Shown here one piece after another: positions 51,910 through 63,463 of a stretch of 64,000 nt of DNA. Position 1 is the stretch's first letter, and each line of letters opens with the position of its first letter. The DNA is from Chamaecyparis obtusa (taxonomy: Eukaryota > Streptophyta > Pinopsida > Cupressales > Cupressaceae). Position numbers and translations under genes: made by a program. The stretch lies in the NCBI GenBank assembly GCA_027943335.1, contig BSBK01006345.1, forward strand, positions 62,001 through 126,000, read 5' to 3'. The notes under the pieces were generated by a model. The model was not told the DNA's origin. It searched no databases and saw nothing but the letters and a program-made list of their open reading frames with translations.

Positions 51910-52097
51910 TATGTTATTCATGTTCATCCAAACTAGAAGGTCATCATTGGAAAAAATAGGGTCATTCTTGTCCCTTATCTCTTTAACTCATTTGAGCATT
52001 TTTTAAGTCAATAAATCATCTTATAATATTCCTAATACACTTGGGTGGTGACTCAAAAATCTTGGTAGCAGTACTGGTCAGTGATTTATTTTGCAAA

Positions 52098-53660
52098 ATG
52101 AGTTATAAAGCTACTAGGTCATGGAGAAAGCAGCATCCTGAAGACATAATGGAAGAAGGTATTCCAGGTACTTCAAGGCCTAGTCAGACAAGGGGAGGAA
52201 AGAAAAGAGGAGGTGTTTCTCAGACTTGGAGAAACAAGAAGGATACTAGACAAGAAGCCCAAGCTAGGCCTAGTCAAGAAGAAAACAATTCAGAATATGA
52301 AGAGGCTATTGACTTGGGACTGAATCAGTATGAAGATGAAACTCAAGTGGGAGATGATGAGTCTCAGACCACTCTCCCTGAATCAGAGGAGATCTTTGAA
52401 GAGGTTTATGAACTAGAGAGAAAAGTTCAGGAGCAGCTTGCCATTAGGCAGTGAAGAGATAAAGAAAAAGAAGAAAAGGTAAGACAAGCTATGATCAAGG
52501 CTGATTAGCTAAAGAGGCAATTGCTAGATTTGGAGGCAATTAATTTTTTCCCAGAGCCTGAGAGATTAGAGGAATAGCCTATTGTGCAAAGAACACATGA
52601 TGAAACTAGGCCAAAGGACAAAGGAAAGCAGAAGGCCATTGGAGTTTAGATCAATGAACAAGTTGTTGTTGATAGAACATCAGATCCAAGACTGAGATTA
52701 GACTCAGACCTTGAAATAGCTAGAAGGAAGAAAGAGATATTGGACAAAGAACTAGAGAAAGTTGAGTTGGAGGCTTCTGCTATAGAAATCAGGAAAAATA
52801 TTGATTTTCTCAAGCATACTTCAGGACCTTCACATGTTGTTGCTTCCTTCTTAGGGCAAGGTGGAAATCAGGGTAATAATGTAGCTCAAGCAAATGGTGT
52901 ACCGGGTTCTGCTAGGGTTCCTAATGGTTCAAACACAAGAACATCTACATCTCAAGGAATGGATCCACCACAGGGAGCTCCTATTCATGAAAGGTACAAA
53001 CAACTTACCTTCTTTGGTATTCCTGGCTATCCTAATGTAATCCCTGATGAGATTAGAAAAAAGCTTCCTAAATTTACTCGAAATAATGTCGTCACATGTG
53101 AAGAACATCTAAAAAATTTCATAGATGTAATAGATGATTACAATATAGAGCCTGATGATGTTATAATGAAGCTATTTGTACAATCCCTAATTGAGGATGC
53201 TAGAGATTGGTTTAGAGGGTTACCCCATGCTAGTATAGGGTCATGGAATGAATTCAAAAATTGTTTTAAGGAACATTATAGAGATAAAACAAATGAGGGT
53301 TTTATCTTGAATGAATTCAATAATATAAAGAAAAATCAGAATGAAGAGGTCCTTGAATTTAACATAAGGTTCCAAAAGGCCATGCATAGGCTCTTGCAGG
53401 TTATCAGATTAGATGACAAGGTATGTCTTGTGACATACTTGAATGCCTTTGATGCAAAGATGGGATATCTCTTGAGAGATAAGAACCCTAGAAATCTTGG
53501 GGAGGCTTACAAATTGGCCATCAATATAGAGAGCAATAGAAAGATATTAGGAAAGATAGGAAGAAGAGATGATTGTAGGCCTCAAATGCAGAGTAAGAGA
53601 GAAATGGGAAGGTCTGCTGATCCTAAACCCACAGAAGATGACAATCTAAAATTTTTTTGA
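52098..53660 (+). pseudogene. Gypsy gag polyprotein
   Basis: The frame from MSYKATRSWRKQ at 52,098 stays open to a TGA at 52,452 and, with stops up to about 52,650, continues in the same frame to 53,660. The N-terminus is acidic/glutamine-rich with a coiled-coil-like charged stretch (EEVYELERKVQEQLAIRQ). The conserved retrotransposon gag core lies at about 53,060-53,540: KLPKFTRNNVVTCEEHLKNF, MKLFVQSLIEDARDWFRGLP, SWNEFKNCFKEHYRD, NEEVLEFNIRFQKAMHRL and YLLRDKNPRNLGEAYKLA. Gag forms the particle around the RNA. The zinc-knuckle region lies downstream in a different frame. Confidence 0.88.
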
Positions 53661-53848
53661 AGGTTTTAGAAGGTTTAAAGCCTGGTGAGAAAGGAAAAAA
53701 TAGGGTTGTGGCTATGGAGAGATCAATGCCAAGAAGCTTTAGCAGAAAGCCAAGGATGCAGAATTACCCTTAAAATACCCAATGGAAAGATGGGAAGCCC
53801 ATTCTCCCAACCAAGCAAGAAAGGCCTGATGGAAGGATCCCTTATCCT

Positions 53849-55198
53849 TTGCATAGAAATTCAGTGAACATGATTGATGATATTCCATGGTGTGCTGATT
53901 GTCAGTCTCCTCACAGTTTAGAGCATTGTGTCATTGCTCTAAACTTACAAAAGAACCAAGAAAATGAAGAGCAATATGATAAGGATGGGTGTGGGATGAC
54001 TTCTTCACATGCAGAGGATGAGATTGATTCTGATAAAGAGGGAGAAGAGTTTGATGATGTTGGATGTGGTGTAGTGAGGGGTGAGGAGAAAGTTTCTTTA
54101 AGAAGACCATCAGATGAAGAAATTGCTCAAATAACTGCAGACATGGTCACTCAAGCTAGAAGTAATTACAATTTGAGAAATAGGACAGTTGGAAATGCAG
54201 CTGGTAAACTGGGCAGTATGTTCATCGAGAGGACAGAAAATAGTGTACAACAACATGAAGAAAAGGGCAAGGGTGCTTGTGTTGCTGACCAAGTGAAGGT
54301 AAAAAAGAAAATTATGCCTGTTACAGCACCTAGGAACAAAGCAAAGAAACCAGATGTTGTTGTTCCTACCTTTCAGAAGGGAGAGGAATCCTCTCTCAAG
54401 GATAAATCTGATTTCACAAAAGATAAAGTTCTCACTATTTTTGATGAAGACATGAATAGCTAGAAGTATGTTCCAATAGATATGTCTAAATTTCTTTCAC
54501 AGATCACTATCAAGGTTCCACTTTTGGAAATGATGAGAATAGAAGAACACAAGGTCAAGGCCTTAAATTGGGTGAATGGTGTTTCTTCCACAGGAATCCA
54601 GGAGGTGAATAGAAATGACAAGCATGTGGCTTCCTTGGAAGACACACCTGACAGTAAGAGTGAAGAAATTTTTTCTAAGATCCCTCAAATCTTCTTGGAT
54701 ACAAATCTTGTAAATAGTGCATCAAGGACAGTTGATCCTTTCTTCTTGTCTCTAGTTATTAATGGTAAACTATTGAAAAAATGCATGATTGATTCAGGAG
54801 CATCAAACACTGTTATGCCTGTAGAGATCATGAAATCATTAGGACTAAAGGTTGATACACCTCATGGGAGATTCCAAGCTATGGACTCAAGAGAAGTGCC
54901 AGTTATTGGTACCATTAAGGCTTTGCCTTATAAATTAGCTGCATTTCTTGATAAATAGCTGACTATGAGTGTTCTTGTAGTTGACATTCCTCCTCAATAT
55001 GGCATGTTGTTATCTAGAAAGTGGAGTGCCTCCATGGGAGGAAGTATTCAATGTGACTTGTCATTTGCCACTTTTTACATTGAAGGAGAGAACGTGAAGG
55101 TGTCAAGGGAAGCTAGAACTCCACACATGATTGAGGAGAATGAAAAGGATAGCATGAATTGTTTTGTTGACACTGACATTGATTCAATCCAAGTTTAG
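53849..55198 (+). pseudogene. Gypsy zinc-knuckle region and aspartic protease
   Basis: The frame starting about 53,849 has a knuckle-like WCADCQSPHSLEHC (CX2CX3HX4C, one residue shorter than the usual CX2CX4HX4C), then an acidic linker with DEEIAQITADMVTQARSNYN. After a stop at about 54,461 the same frame gives the protease: DPFFLSLVINGKLLKKCMID, with active-site DSGASNTVMP at 54,791, then DTPHGRFQAMDSREVPVIGT, a stop at 54,956, and VLVVDIPPQYGMLLSRKWSA followed by GGSIQCDLSFATFYIEGE. The protease matures the polyprotein. It is followed after one stop (55,196) by the extra RNase H-like domain in the same frame. Confidence 0.87.
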
Positions 55199-55207
55199 AG
55201 GAAAGAG

Positions 55208-55720
55208 ATGCAAGAAAAGGTCAGGCCTATCCTTTTGGTTGATGATGAGAATAACATGGCAGAAGGTAATGTCTTATGGACATTATATTTTGATGGAGCA
55301 AGTTCTAGAGAAGGTGCTGGAGCAAGAGTATTATTGGTAGCCCCAAGTGATAAAACTTTTAAGTTTTCTTTCACTCTCTTGTTTCCTTGCAAAAATAATG
55401 TTACAGAGTATGAAGCCCTATTGATTGGTTTGAGACAATCATCAAAACATGGGATCAAACATCTTAGGGTGATTGGTGATTCTGAGTTAATAGTTTCTCA
55501 GATTAGATCAAAATATGCATCTAAGAATCAAAGGCTGAATCAATATAGAAATGTTGTATGGGATGCCTTTGGTATTGATTGGGTGGATAGAAGCCAAAAA
55601 AGGATGGCAGAGTTACTAGCAAACATAGCCTTAAGGCCGGAGGATATTACCTTTGCAGGGATATCCAAGATTGAGTGTAAGTCTAGGCCTTCTATCCCGG
55701 ATAACATTGAGAATTGGTAG
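55208..55720 (+). pseudogene. Additional (archaeal-type) RNase H-like domain placed before RT
   Basis: The 170-codon frame contains WTLYFDGASSREGAGARVLL, then FSFTLLFPCKNNVTEYEALL, IGLRQSSKHGIKHLRVIGDS, ELIVSQIRSKYASKNQRLNQ and YRNVVWDAF. These match the RNase H pattern with D (FDGA), E (TEYEAL), D (GDSEL); the final position, normally AD in an N..AD.LA box, reads AE in RMAELLANIAL. The sequence style is that of the additional 'archaeal-type' RNase H found in Tat-lineage elements. It is in frame with protease on the left and RT on the right, and a normal gypsy RNase H also follows RT, so it is an addition and not a displaced domain. Confidence 0.88.
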
Positions 55721-55744
55721 GTTTTTTCTGATGATCAGGAAATT

Positions 55745-56966
55745 TTGAGATTCTTGCAGTGTGAATCTCACTTTGATGGTCTAGAGATGGATTTCAATAC
55801 CTATGTTGACATCAGAAATGGAAAGGAAAGTGTCCTAAGGAAGGAAGTTCTACAACTAAAGTCAAATAGGATCCCTAGGGGATTGGTTGCTCTTGAAAGG
55901 ACATTTGATAATAAAGAGAGGGCTTGTGTTGCTAGAGTTGTAGACAAGATAAATGATTTAGAGGAAGTGAATCTAGGAACAAGCCAAGAACCAAAAAACA
56001 TTTACATAGGTAAATGTTTATCTCAAAGAACTAGAAGAAATTTGACTGATCTTCTCAGGAAATTTAGACATGTTTTTGCATGGTCTTATGAAGATTTGAA
56101 GGCCTATAGAGAAGATCTCTTTCAACATGAGATACCATTAAAGGAAGGAACCAAACCCTTTAGGCAGAAGTTAAGGCCTGTGAACCCTACTTTGGCACCA
56201 AAAATGCAAGATGAACACAAAAAGATGATGGATGCTGGTATTATAAAGCCCATCTAGCATTCTACTTGGGTGTCAAATTTGGTTCTAGTCAGAAAAAAGA
56301 ATGGTGACATTAGATTATGTGTTGATTTTAGAAATTTGAATGTCAATTCTTTAAAGGACAATTATGGTCACAGGATCAGAGTTAATGTCCATGATGGATG
56401 GTTTCTCTTGATATAATCAGGTCATGGTCAAGGAGTCAAAACAATTCAAGACTGCATTCACTACCCCTTGGGGAACATATGTTTATGTTAGGATGCCATT
56501 TTGCCTGACAAATGCAGGAGCAACTTTTTAGAGGGCTATGGATGTAGCTTTTTCTGATTTCATAAACAAGATTCTAGTGGTATACCAAGATGATCTCACA
56601 ACATATTCAGAAAAGGAGGATCAACATTGTGAGCATCTAGAAAAGATTTTCATCAGAGCTCTGGAGTATGGGATTTCTTTAAATCCAAAGAAGTGTTCTT
56701 TTGGTGTTATAGAAGGAAAGCTCTTAGGACATATTGTGTCCAAGGATGGAGTGAGAATTGATCCTGAAAGGGTTATGGCAATAGACAGGCTTTCACCACC
56801 AAGAAATGTTAAAGGAATACAGCCTTTCTTTGGGCAGGTAAATTTTCTAAGAAGATTTGTTACAAATTTTACAGAAATTTGTATTCCCATCTCTAGAATG
56901 TTGAAAAAAGATGAAAAGGTAGAATGGAGTGAAGAAGCAGACGAATCTTTCAGAAGTATTAAATAG
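55745..56966 (+). pseudogene. Gypsy reverse transcriptase
   Basis: After a linker (55,745-56,010), RT starts with LSQRTRRNLTDLLRKFRHVF, AWSYEDLKAY, and FQHEIPLKEGTKPFRQKLRP. A TAG at 56,255 falls in the PI.HSTWVSNLVLVRKKNGD block. The segment around 56,350-56,400 has a small deletion between LKDNYG and MSMMDGFS, with a frame change. RT then reads QFKTAFTTPWGTYVYVRMPF, CLTNAGATF, a stop, and VVYQDDLTTYS, the catalytic Y.DD box, at about 56,580, then LNPKKCSFGVIEGKLLGHIV and GQVNFLRRF. The enzyme is complete in motifs but broken by indels. Confidence 0.92.
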
Positions 56967-57540
56967 GCCATTAAAGATGCCCCTATTTTGAGGACCCCTA
57001 ATTATGGTAAGCCCATGCAGATTTTCTCTTTTGCTTCTTATCATATGGTTGTAGTAGTCTTATTACAAAAGAATTTAGATGGATATGAGCAACCTATATA
57101 ATTTTTTAACAAGTCTTTACATGCAGCAGAATTGAAATATGATATCACTAAGAAACAATCTTATGCCTTAGTCAAAGTAGTCAAGGCTTTTAGGTGTTAT
57201 CTTGTGGGAGCTAGGGTGGTTTCTTATGTCCTTAGTGATGTTGTTAAAGATATATTAGTGCAACAAGAAGTATCAGGAAAAAGATGTAGATGGATCAACA
57301 GGATCCAAGAATTTAACATTGATATTCAAATTACAAAATTGGTGAGAGGCCTAGGCCTTGCAAAGTTGATGGCACAAAGTAATCTGATTGCTAATCATGT
57401 GAATATGCTAGAGGAGGAAGAGAGGCCATATATTTGTGATATGGATTACTGTGATTGGTATAAAGATGTCATCAATTACTTGCACAAGTTGTTCCTCCCC
57501 CCTGACATGAATGAAAATAAGAGGAGGACTGTCAAGTTAT
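56967..57540 (+). pseudogene. Canonical gypsy RNase H domain
   Basis: Immediately after RT the same frame gives APILRTPNYGKPMQIFSFAS, YHMVVVVLLQKNLDGYEQPI, FFNKSLHAAELKYDITKKQS and YALVKVVKAFRCYLVGARVV, then RCRWINRIQEFNIDIQITKL and VRGLGLAKLMA. The pattern is that of the normal gypsy RNase H, but the first aspartate (usually DAS) is replaced by FAS and the final aspartate box is degraded (GLGLAKLMA). The frame ends with a TAG at 57,540. Confidence 0.85.
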
Positions 57541-58711
57541 AGTCAGCAAGGTATGCCATTATTCATGGTGAGTTGTGGTGGAGAAGCAATGAAGGAGTAT
57601 TGCTAAAATGTGTGGACCATGAAAGATCTAAGACTCTATTAGAAGAAATGCATCAAGGTGTGTGTGGAGGAAACTATATGGCAAAGACCACAGCCCACAA
57701 GATTCTTAGGTTTGGATTTTGGTGGCCTACAATTTTTAAGGACACACATCAGTTTGTGAAGAAATGTGATGCATACCAAAGGTTTGTAGGAAAGTTGAAA
57801 TTTAGTGGGAATTTGCCACTCAGGCTTGTCTCAGTTCAGTCTCCTTTTCAGAAGCGGGGTATTGATTTCATTGGTGAAATTCCAAACAAGTCTAGTGGTC
57901 GACATTCATACATACTAGTGGCGACAGACTATTTTACCAAGTGGGTTGAGGCTATCCCTACTAGGAGGGCTACTAGTAAAGTGGTAATTGATTTTGTAAT
58001 GCAGAATATTCTCACTAGATTTGGTTGCCTAGAGATAGTTGTGGTTGATAATGCAATGTGTTTTAGATCATAGGAATTTGGTGATTTTTGTCAGCAATAT
58101 GGGATACACATTTCATTTTCTTCCCCATACCATCCAAGGGGAATGGCCAGGCTAAATCTAGTAATAAAAGCCTTATCAAGATTCTCAAAAGGGTGTTGGA
58201 TAGAAATAAGAAAGCATGGGACTCAAAGTTATGGTGGGCATTGTGGGCTGACAGAGTGACTATAAAGAAAACCATAGGTTGTACCCCATTTGACCTGGTT
58301 TATGGGATAAGTGCTAGATTACCTCAGAATAATTTGTTGCAAATGTACAGGTTCATCCAGGCATATGATGAAGATTTAAATGATGAGATGAGGGTGAGAA
58401 TGGATGAGCTAATCCAGTTAGAGGAAGTAAGGAGGGATGCACATGAAAAAAATGAGACATTGCATTTGTAGTGTAAAAAATTGTCTGATAAGAGAACAAC
58501 TCAAAGGAGCTTTGCAATTGATGACCTGGTCCTGATGTGGAATGCAAGGTTGGAGGATAAGGGAAAGCATGGAAAATTTAATCCTATTTGGTTGGGTCCT
58601 TATCTGATTGAGAGCAAGTGGAGAACAAAATCATATGTCTTAAAGGATTTAACTAGTGATACTTTGGAATTGCCTGTTCATGGACAATTCCTAAAGTTTT
58701 ACTTCTCCTGA
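57541..58711 (+). pseudogene. Gypsy integrase
   Basis: Reading from WWRSNEGVLLKCVD, the zinc-binding HHCC region has EEMHQGVCGGNYMAKTTAHK and KKCDAYQRF, where the second cysteine is tyrosine. The catalytic core shows QKRGIDFIGEIPNKSSGRHS, YILVATDYFTKWVEAIPTRR, a stop at about 58,071 and a frame change near 58,085-58,140 around the third catalytic position (PYHP then KGNGQAKSSNKSLIKILKR). The rest is WDSKLWWALWADRVTIKKTI, TPFDLVYGI, and FAIDDLVLMWNARLEDKGKH, GKFNPIWLGPY, ending at 58,711. No chromodomain is seen, as expected for the non-chromovirus branch. Confidence 0.9.
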
Positions 58712-58859
58712 AGTATCTCTTCCATGAATAGTAGTTTAGGTTTCCCTATTTTTGTCTGCTCTGTGTTTTTGTGTCAAAATTTTGAGTTGGTCTACTCTCC
58801 CAGTGATTCTAAATCCTTGTCATGCTTGCAAGAGACATGCATCCCCTAGTATGAGCCAC
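58712..58859 (+). other. Region between integrase and 3' LTR
   Basis: Short untranslated segment before the LTR. I did not find a clear polypurine tract immediately before TGTTAG; the nearest purine stretch is caagagacatgc, which is broken by a pyrimidine-rich cctag segment. Confidence 0.5.
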
Positions 58860-60990
58860 TGTTAGCACACGCAAAAAATTTCATGGCCATAGCCTTTTTT
58901 CCCTGGTCTCTGCAAATTTTTCTAGCTCCCTGGTCCTTAAACCCTTGTAATGATTCAAAAACTAGCCGTTGAATTTCAAATATTCAAATAAACCCTGTGT
59001 GTTTTCGATCCTTTTCCATGGACCCTGTGTGTTTCTGACTCTCCTTGTTAATCTATCTTAACAGCACAAGTGCGACGATGTGGGGCCAGTTTCTTCAAAG
59101 TGGCAGAGGGAGGAGATCAACGGTTAGCATGTGATCGCATGGGATATTCTTTCCCCATGTGATCATGTGCCCACCATTGATTGTGTCTATTCCAAGTGTC
59201 TCTTCGATGAAGTGGGCCCGGTGTTAGAGGGGTGACATGTGGCATGTTCTTATTGGCTATCGCATGGCTGCATGTCAGACTTTTCTGACATGCGATCATG
59301 TGATCACTTGCCATGTGTCCCTAGGGCCTGGTAGTAGGTGATGGGGCATCTTTCAGATGCTAAGGTGGTAGTTTTCTTTTGGATGCAAGGTGGCAGTTAC
59401 GGTGACGGTTAATGTTTGCGGGTTGTCGCATGTTCGCGTAGCCCATTTCTAGGTTATGTGATCATGCAATAGGGTGCCACATGTGCTGGGGCCTATCTAT
59501 ATTTGTTGGTGGTCATGTTGGCAGATGCTGTTGTGGTAGTCTCCGGTTGGTCCGTGCTGGCAGGTTGATAGATTTGACCGGGCACTATTTTAAAAGGAAA
59601 ACTAGGCCTGCGAGATAGAATTAATCGGACGGTCATGACTTAAAGATAATAAAGATTCAAACGAGGACCGCTGATTTGCCGATGGTGCCATGAGGTAACT
59701 GTTAGGATTCAAATTCAAAATCTATAGAGGGTTTCAAGCAAGGAAGTACCAGAAATTCAATTTTTGAGCAGCCAAAGTGGGTGGAATTAATAGCCAAGCA
59801 TTGCATTGTGGTCCAGGTTGCCATGGTAGTTGCAGAGGAATGTCTTGCCGTAGGAGAATAAATGATTCAGTACCCTGAAGCATGTTGCAGGGGTCATTTT
59901 GGCCTGATTTCTTAGGGTCTAATGATGATTTGGTACTTGGACCAGTATAGGGCTAGTTAGCTATTAGTTTTCGACTGTTTGAGCTTGCATGTGGCAGCCT
60001 GATCCTGGTCTTGTCCATGTTAATTTCTTGGTGGGGTTAGGTGGATTTGAATCTTGTTTTCAAATGATCATTATGCTTGTATTGTAACCCTAGTATAAAG
60101 GGATTTTCATGATCATTTTGTAGCATTGGGAGTTTGGTATTCAAGCTTTTTCGGTTGTGAGTCCTCTGCCCAGTCTGAATTGTGATGATCTGACTTAGTT
60201 TTTGTTGGCAATTGAATGAAAGTTGTAGGAATAAGCTATAGTTTGCAAGCTTGTTATGTTTGAATTGATTGTATGCACTTAAGGATTCTTCATACTTAAT
60301 GAAAATGTATGATCCTTATCTCTCCTTTGTGTCATTGCAGATAAATTTTGAACTTTCTAGTTCACTGCATACTTGTTTGTGTATGTGTCTTCATTCTTCA
60401 GTTCTAATCAAGGATTAGATTAAATTATGCTTTAGATGAGACATAGGTCTATCTCTTGTCTATGTGAGGATTTCATATAAGTAATAAAGGAGATTATAGA
60501 TGTGTTTATGGCTTTGAATCTCAAATATAATTTTGGTGTGTGTATGTGATCTATTTAAGAAAACTTGCCCAATGGATGAGGCACTGGCCTAGATGAGTAT
60601 TTCCTTGTTGACATATCCTGACTTAGATTGTTATGATCCAAACATATAAGATTAAGAACCATCCTTTAGATTTTTAGTATTTGGTTGTACAAGGTCCTAC
60701 CCCATAGTAAAGAGTAGTCAATGAATGTGTGGTTATCATTTAGTACCCTCTTACTATCCAGTCATCTATTATATGAACCCAGTCCTTGGTGTGTGAAGTA
60801 TATTTTATGCTTGGTTAGGTGCACCCACCTTGGTTTTGCAGAGCCAGAAGCAGAAGAGGGTAGTCTTGTCCCTATAGTTGGTCCAGTTACCCTAAGACCT
60901 CATAGAAATTTTGGAGCTAACCATTCTTAAGATCCATCTGAGGGTATATTGGCAGCCTCATCAGCATAAGCGTCATTTTGGACACCAACA
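58860..60990 (+). repeat. 3' LTR of the gypsy element (2,131 bp)
   Basis: Collinear with the 5' LTR end to end, 6 bp longer. Differences are mostly C/T and G/A transitions. The terminal CACCAACA is followed by the second AACCC copy of the target duplication. Confidence 0.96.
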
Positions 60991-61448
60991 AACCCCTGTA
61001 GGATATTCCACTTATCTGCAATTTTAACCTCCCAAGCCTTGGGGGGTGCAAAGGGGAGCTTCCAGTTGGCCACCCAAGTATTCTCACAAAGCAATCTGGT
61101 ACCAAGCTGGAAGCAAGTTCCAGCAGGGGTACACTCATCTCTGAAGATCTGGTTGTTCCTTTCCTTCCAAATCATCCAATAGACATGTGGGGGGATCAAC
61201 CGGCAGAGCAGTTGGAGCAACGGATGTTTAGAGGGAGAATTCCAAAAGATGAATTGGTGAACCTCCCTACTGAAGACCCATTGGACCCCCAGTTTGCAAA
61301 TGACTTCATGCCATATATTACTAGCATATTCATAGTGTATAAAAAAATGATTTATTGTTTCTTCCTCTCTCAAGAAAAGGGCACATCTATTTGTCATGGA
61401 GAAGCCCCTTTTAACTAGGTTGTCTTGAGTTAGAACTTTTCCATGCAT
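60991..61448 (-). pseudogene. LINE ORF2 zinc-finger (zf-RVT) region
   Basis: The minus strand reads MHGKVLTQDNLVKRGFSMTN, CALFLREEETINHFFIHYEY, ASNIWHEVI and HVYWMIWKERNNQIFRDECT, ending with AWEVKIADKWNILQG at the gypsy insertion. This is the zinc-finger-like domain found after RT in plant L1-type ORF2. Of its usual C/H set, the first cysteine and the histidines of HFFIH are present, whereas the second C of the C..C pair is not seen. It continues into the RNase H domain beyond the inserted element. Confidence 0.85.
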
Positions 61449-61505
61449 GAGAGTCCACCAGAAAAAGTTAATTTTCAGTGTGAGTTGAGGGATCTAGATC
61501 TTCTT

Positions 61506-63463
61506 TCAATCCTCCAAGTTACCATTTTCCTTTAATAATAGATTGTAAGAAGATTTGATAGAGAACCTCCCCGATTGGGTGGGGGCCCATAGGATAATAT
61601 CCTCATGGTCCAAAATTCTGATGTTAAGGTTCTTCATGAGCTCCTTCCCCATTTGTTTCAAATCTTGTCTATCCAGTAGCCATGTCTGTATGTCCTTCCA
61701 CTCTCTGCCGGTCATATAATTAGAGACTCTATTACCAAGAATAGGTCTAAGGTGCTCCATGAGAGGTTTGAATTTACATCCTAGATTGGGGAGGTTTAGG
61801 ATCCAGTGATCCTTCCAGAACCCAGTAGACCTCCCATTGCCGAGTTGCCAAAAAGCCCCCTTGGCAATGATGTTCCTACAATTGCAGATGTTCTTCCATA
61901 GTTTGGAACCAGTAGGAAGGTCATTATCTTGGAACTTCCTATTAAATGGGAGGCCTTGGAGATATTTGGCTTCCATTATTTTACACCATTTAGCCTTTCC
62001 CTCAATGAGCTTCCAGGCAATCTTGGTCGATAGAACCTTATTCATGTAGTTGATTTTTCTTAACCCCAAACCACCAAGACATTTTAGAAGGCAAACCGTG
62101 TCCCAATTCACAAGAGACAACCTCTTTCTCTCCTCCGATCCTATCCATAGGAAGGTCCTCTGGATCCTTTCCAAATTTTCAGCCATGCTACTCTTGATCT
62201 TAAAGAGTGATAGGAAATAGACGGGGACACCTTGAAGGGTAGCTACCACCAACTAAAGTTTTCTAGCATTGCTCAACATTTTCCCTTTCCAACCTGAAAG
62301 CTTTTTTTGAGTCCTTTCAAGAATAGAATTCCAGAAATTCTGAGCAACCTCTTTGACAGTGAGTGGAAGACCCAGGTAGGTGGAAGGAAGAGAAGTAGAG
62401 AGGCATCCAAGGATTCGAAGAACTTTATTTTGAGTATCTAGAGGTGTATTGAAGAAGAATAGATGACTCTTTTGATATTTAATGCATTGACTAGAAGCCC
62501 AAGTGTAGCACTCAAGAATTTTCTTCCAATACCTTGCCTCAATCACTGAAGAAAACCCAAATAGGAAGGTATCATCCACAAATTGTTCTAGCACCACCTT
62601 GGGGTTGGTAGAAGCCGGTTTAACCCCTTAATTAACCCTCTTTCCGATAGCATACAAAGATTCCTGCTAAGAATATCAACAACCATAATAAAAAGATAAG
62701 GTGAGAGGGGGTCTCCCTGTCTAAGACCTTTTTTTGGGGTGAAGAAGTCCCCCGAGGAGCCATTAACCAAGATAGAGAAGCACACCATTTGGGTACATTC
62801 CTTGATGATTTGGATAGTTTTGTCCTTGAACCCCATTTTTCTAAGAATTTTGATTAAAAAAGACCAATTGACCTTGTCATAAGCTTTAGAAATATCCAAT
62901 TTAAAGGCCATACCTGGAATCTTGCTCCTGTCCATAGAATGAATGATCTCATGGGTAGCAATAGCCATGTCCAAAATTTTCCTTCCCGGGACAAATCCCT
63001 TTTGAGTGGGACAAATTAACTTCTCTAGCAGAGGATTTATCCTACCAATAAGAATCTTGGTAAGAATTTTGTAGAAGGTATTGTAGAGGGTTATAGGTCA
63101 GAAATCTAGCATAGAGGAAGGATTGTCAAGTTTGGGAATGAGGGAAATGTAGGTTTGGTTATGCTGTCAGAGAAGACATCCAGTTCTGAAGAAATCCCTG
63201 GCAGCACGGATTACATCAGAACTGACAATGTCCCAAAAATCCTAAAAGAAGGCTAGGGGAAACCCATCAGGGCTAGGGGCTTTGTACCTACCCATAGAAA
63301 AAACAACACTCTTAACCTCTTCATCCGAGACCCTTCCTATAATTCTTTCATTGTCCTCCAAAGTGACAGCACAATGGACATTCTCTAGGAGTTGATTTTG
63401 AATATTGTCCTGGCATATCAGACCCCTCTCTGAGAATAACTCCTCAAAGTAGTTGATGGTCAC
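61506..63463 (-). pseudogene. LINE ORF2 reverse transcriptase
   Basis: On the minus strand, from about 63,463: VSDEEVKSVVFSMGRYKAPS followed by PDGFPLAFF, a broken stretch (stops about 63,245 and 63,100) with [20 protein letters not shown], then the core [61 protein letters not shown] frameshift lies near 62,590. The catalytic box is QFVDDTFLF, with valine in place of the usual alanine. The thumb and connection part follows with GLPLTVKEVAQNFWNSILER, ERIQRTFLWIGSEERKRLSL, GGLGLRKINYMNKVLSTKIA. The enzyme copies the LINE RNA at the nicked target. Several stops make it inactive. Confidence 0.93.

Larger units (their letters stand above)
49764..60990 (+). mobile_element. Complete Ty3/gypsy LTR retrotransposon with two RNase H-like domains, TSD AACCC
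   Basis: Two direct LTRs start TGTTAGCACA and end GGACACCAACA. The 5-bp AACCC lies outside both (49,759-49,763 and 60,991-60,995), so both boundaries are certain. The element sits in a minus-strand LINE in the opposite orientation. Internal order on + is primer site, gag, protease, an RNase H-like domain, reverse transcriptase, a second RNase H, integrase. Stops and several frameshifts inactivate it. The LTRs differ at about 6% of the first 230 positions and less further in, by eye. The additional RNase H domain points to the Tat/Ogre-like branch of gypsy elements. Confidence 0.96.

Noticed and set aside
61837..62049. 70-codon + frame opposite the LINE reverse transcriptase
   Set aside because: It is an antisense shadow of a well-supported minus-strand domain.
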